Source: Chara braunii
Lineage: Eukaryota > Streptophyta > Charophyceae > Charales > Characeae
Reading direction: 5' to 3'
Length of the DNA stretch: 20,547 nucleotides
NCBI GenBank assembly: GCA_003427395.1
Contig: BFEA01000117.1
Span: 2,205,300 to 2,225,846, forward strand
Shown: one piece after another, positions 16,123-20,547 of the stretch
How positions within the stretch are numbered: the stretch's first letter is position 1
How the letters are laid out: the number at the start of each line of letters is the position of its first letter
Translations under genes and position numbers: made by a program
Notes under the pieces: generated by a model
The model's database searches: none
What the model was told of the DNA's origin: nothing
The model's input: only the letters and a program-made list of their open reading frames with translations

Positions 16123-16635
16123 TTGGTCCAGTCTGTCGGTCTGTCTTTGGACCAGTCTGTCTGCCTGCTATGTGTCTGTCAGTCTGTCAGTCAGTATGCC
16201 ATTCTGCCTGTCAGTCGGCAAGCCGATCTGTGTGTCTGTCGGTCAGTCCGTCAGTCTGCAACTCTATCTGCCTCTGTCTGGCCGTCTCTTTGCCTGTCTG
16301 CGGCTGTCTTTGGGCCAGTTTGTCTGCCTGCTACGTGTCAGTCTGTCAGTCATTATGCCAGTCTGCCTGCCAGTAAGCCAGCCGATCCGTGTGTCTGTCG
16401 CTCAGTCCATCAGTCTCCCACTCTCTCTGCCTGTCTCTTTGCCTGTCTGNGTCTGTCTTTGGGCCAGTTTGTCTGCCTGCTACGTGTCAGTCTGTCAGTC
16501 ATTATGCCAGTCTGCCTGTCAGTCAGCCAGCCGATCCGTGTGTCTGTCGCTCAGTCCGTCAGTCTCCCAATCTCTCTGCCTCTCTCTGCCTGTCTGTGTC
16601 TGTCTTTGTGCCAGTCTGTCTGCCTGCTATGTGTT
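16020..16635. repeat. CTGT microsatellite with a higher-order period of about 150 bp
   Basis: A pure (CTGT)n core at about 16070-16122 grades into a degenerate array. CTTTGG(G/A)CCAGT(C/T)TGTCT landmarks at about 16145, 16308, 16457 and 16604 mark longer units of 147-163 bp. These share TGCTACGTGTCAGTCTGTCA, ATTATGCCAGTCTGCCTG and AGCCGATCCGTGTGTCTGTC. An N sits at 16450 inside the array. The 225-codon plus frame across it, rich in SVCLS, reflects the repeat and is not called as a gene. Confidence 0.93.
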
Positions 16636-16728
16636 TTTAATTTTCACCACAACAGCCCCCCTATTCCACCCAGATGAACAGATCCAAAGCCACTTGGTCT
16701 CCCTCTCCGTCTGTTTGTCAATCTAAAC

Positions 16729-16942
16729 CTCCAGCGCCCAGGACGCCAAGAGTGTTGATGGAAGGCAGCACCGCCACAGCAGTTCGTGGTTGGATGTTAA
16801 ACCACCAGTACACGGCCCCAGCCTTGCTGAAAAGGAACTCATCACCCATCCCGAAAAAGTCGGTGTCAAGCCGCCGTTGGTAAATTCCGTCGACGGTCTT
16901 TGTCGCTTCCGGCCTCCCAGAAAACGGCCCGCGGCCGATGTA
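16729..16942 (-). CDS. Coding-like internal exon, family not recognised
   Basis: The minus strand reads open for 71 codons from a CATGCATGCAG acceptor (exon start 16942) to a CTGGAG|GTTTAG donor (exon end 16729). An in-frame stop lies a few codons beyond each border. The peptide includes YIGRGPFSGRPEATKTVDGI, then TDFFGMGDEFLFSKAGAVYW and FNIQPRTAVAVLPSINTLG. Its mix of hydrophobic and aromatic residues and balanced codons look like a real folded protein. The exon lies 5' of the GT25 terminal exon on the same strand. However, it ends one base into a codon while the GT25 exon starts on a codon boundary, so they cannot be joined directly; an intermediate exon, another donor or a separate gene is needed. 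No domain was identified. Confidence 0.5.
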
Positions 16943-17444
16943 CTGCATGCATGCACCGCAGCACCGGCGGTTTTAAGTGTAGGGATGAAGTTGACGGTGG
17001 AAGAAAACCCCTGCGGATGATCGCCGAAACTGGAGCCACATTGCCGAACTAAATTTTCATTTTGAAAAATTGAGCTAGGCTCAATCTGCAGGGAACTAGA
17101 TCCACCGGTTGCGTGCTGAAAACGAAAAAGGAACAGGAACAGGAAAAGGAAGATTCAAAGATTGGGCCTCGCTCCATTACACAACACTCTATATGATATT
17201 CTGGAGTGCACAATCGTCCTGATACATTCAAACTGTCAGACTCGTCCGAATGCACCTGGTCCAAAAAGCGTCCAAAGACTCCAAAATTCCAAATGCATGT
17301 AGTATGTTGAGTAGTGCAGCGACAACCATTGACAAGACGATGCCCATCCTCGTCAATTCTTCCCAAATTTCTTCTGAAATCAAGGAAGCTTCTCATCTCA
17401 GTAACTGATCAAGAAGAAGAAAAAGAAGGATCTCAGGTCTTTTG
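16943..17444. other. No gene confirmed
   Basis: A 115-codon minus frame (17049-17396) has no recognised domain. If the exons on either side belong to one gene, this is intron. Confidence 0.4.
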
Positions 17445-17740
17445 CAGGGACCAGTGCCGGCTCCAGAGCACATGGTGGCATGCAGGGACCAGTCCCAACA
17501 GAAGCTTCTGCAGGGACCAGTGCCGGCTCCAGAGCACAGGGTGGCATGCAGGGGCCAGTCCCAGCAGTATCTTCAACAGGGACCAGTCCCGGCAGTATCT
17601 TCAGCAGGGACCAGTCCCAGCAGGGAGCAAATGGTGGCATACAGGGACCAGTCCTCAAACCTCAAGTGTTCTGCAGGGACCAGTCCCAGCAGAATCTTCA
17701 GAAGGGACCAGTGCCGGCGCCAAAGCACATGGTGGGGTGA
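17445..17740. repeat. GGGACCAGT minisatellite with a 66-bp composite unit
   Basis: (A/G)GGGACCAGT(C/G)CC or a one-base variant occurs about nine times: near 17448, 17486, 17514, 17552, 17580, 17607, 17643, 17676 and 17704. The first spacings alternate between 38 and 28 bp, forming a 66-bp composite unit with GGCTCCAGAGCACA(T/G)GG and AGCAGAA(G/T)CTTC parts. Later units are 27-36 bp. Most spacings leave several frames open on both strands, so the frames here are not evidence of a gene. Confidence 0.93.
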
Positions 17741-18066
17741 CGATTGAGAATTTCCGCAACAGATAGTCCTGCGTAAGTTGTTAGAGAGAGTGAGGAAACA
17801 AACGACATTTTTCTGGAGGAGCGAAGTGATGAAACAAGTGGGACAGAGAGAGAAGTGAACCAAGGGGCAGCTTTTTGGAGGAGAAGGAGAGAAGGTTAAC
17901 AACAGTTATATTTTTCATCACCACTTCGGGAGACCCTTCACCACTTCAGGATTCAGCCTGCCTAAACAGGTGGTTTTCAGGGTGTTCGGATCCTTCACCA
18001 CTTCAGGACCGTTCAGGATTTTCAAACTGCCAAAACTCTCACTTCAGAATTTTCATTACCGAATTT
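17741..18066. other. No gene recognised; short dispersed repeat
   Basis: CCTTCACCACTTCAGGA occurs at about 17935 and 17992, with related CAGGATT and TTTTCA words between. GAGAGAGTGAGGAAACAA and GGAGGAG(C/A)AG(T/G) words are also partly duplicated (17785-17895). Confidence 0.5.
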
Positions 18067-18292
18067 TCAGCTACCCCTTGGGCCGTAGAGCTGCTTGCAC
18101 TTATTCGACATTTCCTCCCAAGTCATTTCACAATGTCGAACTAGAGTCAAGCTCAGCAGGGCCTTCTTTCCCTGCCTATCTTGTCTTACCTTCCACAACC
18201 TCTCCATGGCCACGGTGCCATCAGGCAGAACCACATCCCCGTATTGTTTTGGAAATTCATCAGAACGATTGATCCCCGTCAATGGTGGAGTT
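18067..18292 (-). CDS. Coding-like exon (18190-18292) continuing as open frame to a stop; family not recognised
   Basis: On the minus strand a CTCTTAGCAG acceptor (exon start 18292) opens a frame reading TPPLTGINRSDEFPKQYGDV, then VLPDGTVAMERLWK. It reaches a textbook donor, AAG|GTAAGA (exon end 18190). The frame does not close there. It continues through RQDRQGKKALLSL to LVRHCEMTWEEMSNKCKQLY with a TGA at 18067-18069. So this may be a terminal exon of 75 codons or a 103-nt internal exon. The donor phase (0) is compatible with the exon at 16942-16729, which starts on a codon boundary. No domain is recognised and coding is inferred from composition and splice signals alone. Intron 18189-16943, if real, contains the GGGACCAGT minisatellite. 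Confidence 0.5.
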
Positions 18293-18686
18293 CTGCTAAG
18301 AGATGTATGCAGCCTCCCTCCTTTTTCTTTTTTTTTGTCCCTGCGATGGTGGCCGGGTAGGCACTGGGGGCCTAACTGGCCACACGGCCAGGCTGACGAG
18401 TAGGCAAGCAGGCTTAGTGAGTCAACTTTTTGCCCTTTATCATTATTTATTCATTCACAGCGATCTGTACTTAGACAGAGCGGTCACTACATATTCATCC
18501 AGACCGATTTGTACTTAGTCACTTGAACCTTCGTGGAAACTTCGTGGCATCTTCGTAGAAATTCGTGGTACCTTCGTCATAAAAGACTGCAGAGCTGATC
18601 ATATGGCATAAAACGAAGCTCTCTCTTAAAACAAAACAAAACAAACAAACAAACAAACAAACAAAAAAAAAAACAAAAAAAAAAAC
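18293..18686. other. No gene recognised; (AAAC)n tract next to the hAT-like element
   Basis: CGAT(C/T)TGTACTTAG is duplicated near 18460 and 18505. TTCGTGG/TTCGTAG words recur at 18530-18570. An AAAC/A-rich run at 18628-18684 ends at the target duplication of the element that starts at 18695. Confidence 0.55.
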
Positions 18687-18694
18687 CACTAAGC

Positions 18695-19364
18695 CAGGGT
18701 TGCCAGGCCGAACGTAGGCCTCTAAGCTGACCCCCGAACGTTCGGGCGTTCGGGTCCCCGTACGGGGCCCGAACTTGAAGGGGTTCGGCCCCCGCAAAAA
18801 AATATTTTAACACCTAAATATTATTTTTTTTTCTGAATTTTTTTTTGTGTAATTTTTTTGTGATATAAGTTATCTCCCTCTCAATTTTGAAGCCATTCTG
18901 TTCAGCCACAAAAATATGAAAAATCCTTTATGTTTTTCCTTTATTTCGAGGCATGAAAAAAATTATTATTTTTTCAAACTTTATTTGTAGATTCTCTATT
19001 ACGTAAGATACACATATATAAATTTTCATGGCATTTTTCACAGCCAAAAAAAAAATGAAAAATCGCCAAAGATGGCGGTGTCAAAAGCGTGCTCGCCCAC
19101 TCAATGATTTCATTCTCGTTTTATTTTTTCTAATTTTCATTATTATTATTTATTTTTAGTATTTGATTTTTTTTTCAAATTTGGTAAAGAATTTGGATGT
19201 AATGTTGAGGCACATATTTTTTAGTTTATTGTTCTGTATAACTTTTTTTTTTTCAAATTTTTTGGAATTTTTTTTTTCTTTTTTTTCTTTTTCTTTTTTT
19301 TTGGGGTCCAAAGGGGGTGCCGAACGTTCGGGCGTTCGGCCCGTTCCGAATGCCGGCAACCCTG
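18695..19364. mobile_element. Non-autonomous hAT-like DNA transposon (670 bp) with perfect 8-bp TSD
   Basis: The element starts CAGGGTTGCCAG (18695) and ends in the inverse complement of CAGGGTTGCCGG (19364). It is flanked on both sides by CACTAAGC (18687-18694 and 19365-19372), an exact 8-bp target-site duplication. An 8-bp TSD with CAGGG termini is typical of the hAT superfamily. The 20-nt subterminal word CCGAACGTTCGGGCGTTCGG is present identically at both ends (18734-18753 and 19320-19339); it contains a 12-bp palindrome and could be a transposase-binding site. The interior is AT-rich and has no transposase frame, so movement would need an autonomous partner. Confidence 0.87.
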
Positions 19365-19372
19365 CACTAAGC

Positions 19373-19676
19373 TGTATTCTTCTCTCAATTTCACCTTTCA
19401 CTACCTACCTACCATTACTCCTAAAAAGCCTATACAGGGGAAGACCCCTGCAAGCATAGCTACCTCTCACAATTAAGGGTATGCATCATACCTGCAGCGC
19501 AAGTGTGCGGTGCGCTGGTCACCGATGCCCAAAAAAAAAAAAAAACATGGCATGCCAAGTATATATGCTGTTGATGCACATTAAGGTCAGTGTTTCAGCA
19601 GTTATGGGACCACTGAGCACGCAAGTTTCTGGGCAATATCAGGCCAACTCACCACGTGCTTTTCAGGGCTTCCCTC
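19373..19676. other. No gene recognised
   Basis: Mixed sequence with an A-run at 19529-19544 and short frames only. Confidence 0.5.
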
Positions 19677-19729
19677 CACTACTCACCAAATGTCCAAAAC
19701 TAGAATGAATCTTCTGCTAGAACATGGAA
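19677..19729 (+). mobile_element. Foldback MITE, CACTACTCTCC family, copy E (fragment)
   Basis: CACTACTCACCAAATGTCCA continues as AAACTAGAATGAATCTTCTG and CTAGAACATGGAA, keeping the family core. No opposite end was found. Confidence 0.7.
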
Positions 19730-19893
19730 TTTTGCTGAAAGTCTCTTGAAATGTTGGGACCCTTGCAGATGCACTGCTGGGGTCCTTCGAGAAAAAGACG
19801 ATTCAACAAGGAATATTTTTTTCTGTGCCCTTCGATTTTTTAGAAGGGAGGGGCACCATTTGGCTACCTCAGCCAGCCTGTGATACGCAACCT
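19730..19893. other. No gene recognised
   Basis: Ordinary mixed sequence. GC content begins to rise after about 19880. Confidence 0.4.
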
Positions 19894-20547
19894 CACGCCC
19901 CCTCACGGTGTCCCCTACGGGGTCGCCGATCAGAGTTTTAGGAGGGGCGTGGCCGAGGATTTTTGGCCGTAAGGGTTGAGTCTCCCGGACGGAACGGGAG
20001 ACCCTCGTTCCGTGCCAGAGGTTTTCCCCGGAGTCGAACTGTCGTCGCGGAGTCCCGTGGGGGTCGGATCACTCCGAAACGATAAAATCAAAAAGGTTTC
20101 CGCGAAAATGAATTGTCGTCATGCATCGGGACGGAAAAAAGGCGTCAAGGGGGGGAGGGCCATGGCGGCGGAAGACAAAATTTCGGCCGTCAGGGGTTTG
20201 GGGGATAGGTGGTTGGTTCGAGGCCTTCAAGCCTCGGCGTCGGACTCACAGAGTCCGCACGAAAATTTCCGGGAGGGTAAGGCGCGGGAGGACTCGCCGG
20301 CGCCTGAAATTCGAAATTGCGCGGGCAGCGCCCCCGCACTACGGGAAAGCTCGGGGAAACGTGTCGCTCCCTCGTAACCCAGGACAAGGCGTCGCCAAGA
20401 ACACGAGTCCCCCTGGCGACACCAGCGACAATCAAACTACGGCCGCCACGCGGCGTGAGCGGCCGACCAGGGCAACACCGTCAAACCCGTATAAGGCAGT
20501 ATTAGAGTCGGGGAATCAAAACGATCAATCAAAACAAACCCGTTCCC
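19894..20547 (+). other. GC- and CpG-rich, hairpin-dense segment; possible 5' region of a retroelement
   Basis: Composition changes sharply from the AT-rich DNA to the left. Short stems are unusually dense. CACGCCCCCTC (19894-19904) faces GAGGGGCGTG (19942-19951), enclosing CCCC-TAC-GGGG. TCTCCCG (19981-19987) faces CGGGAGA (19995-20001). GAGGC..GCCTC and GGACTC-ACA-GAGTCC lie near 20220-20256, and CGGCCGC..GCGGCCG near 20440-20465. A plus frame of 133 codons (19976-20377, with RWLVRGLQASASDSQSPHEN) lies here but its start overlaps the hairpins, and no domain is recognised. A structured, CpG-rich leader before a longer element is one reading. The right end is cut by the window. Confidence 0.35.

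Noticed and set aside
16049-16726. 225-codon frame rich in SVCLS repeats
   Set aside because: It is the CTGT array read in a frame without stops. Two other frames of the array are equally open and one N lies inside it.
17445-17740. Regularly spaced repeats resembling a CRISPR array
   Set aside because: The spacers are themselves repeated and spacing is irregular. The genome is eukaryotic by its U6 and SINE content.

Overview
This window reads as repeat-rich, non-coding nuclear DNA from a green plant lineage (land plant or streptophyte alga), not from a bacterium. The best lineage clue is a U6 snRNA-like sequence at 9878-9980. Its 5' end (GTCCTTCGGGACATCC) and 3' end (ATAAATCGAGAAATGGTCC) are of the plant U6 type, not the animal type. 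A large charophyte genome such as Chara would fit the repeat load and scattered Ns, but the species is inference. No complete gene is visible, and most open frames are short, overlap on both strands, or run through low-complexity DNA.

Layout, left: 1-274 is a CT-rich minisatellite. A tRNA-derived SINE lies in reverse at 1087-1272, followed by low-quality homopolymer with Ns. Tandem duplications occupy 1618-1848 and 2775-2970, and two foldback DNA elements lie at 2204-2412 and 2470-2567. An 88-bp exact duplication around a single N (3443-3619) looks like an assembly seam. A decayed minus-strand reading frame covers about 3931-4385.

Layout, middle: 5640-8730 is a cluster of small terminal-inverted-repeat elements. 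It holds four members of one MITE family, a member of a second family, a larger element filled with CT-rich DNA, and a perfect 66-bp palindromic hairpin at 8165-8323. From 9853 to 13745 there are four U6-derived copies, two more SINE copies, and further foldback and TIR ends.

Layout, right: the minus strand between 18.3 and 15.2 kb carries the only convincing protein-coding material. The C-terminal part of a family 25 glycosyltransferase (15201-15539) runs into a degenerate 81-bp (27-codon) tandem repeat. Two coding-like exons of unknown family lie upstream (16729-16942; 18190-18292). A CTGT higher-order array and a GGGACCAGT minisatellite sit between these exons. A non-autonomous hAT-like element (18695-19364) has a perfect 8-bp target duplication. 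The last 650 bp is GC- and CpG-rich, dense in short hairpins, and could be the 5' region of a retroelement.

The main biological signal is the set of short non-autonomous repeats: a three-copy tRNA-SINE family, a U6-derived dispersed repeat whose copies share non-U6 leaders, and at least three MITE or foldback families. No autonomous transposase or reverse transcriptase is visible here, so all of them would depend on enzymes supplied from elsewhere.
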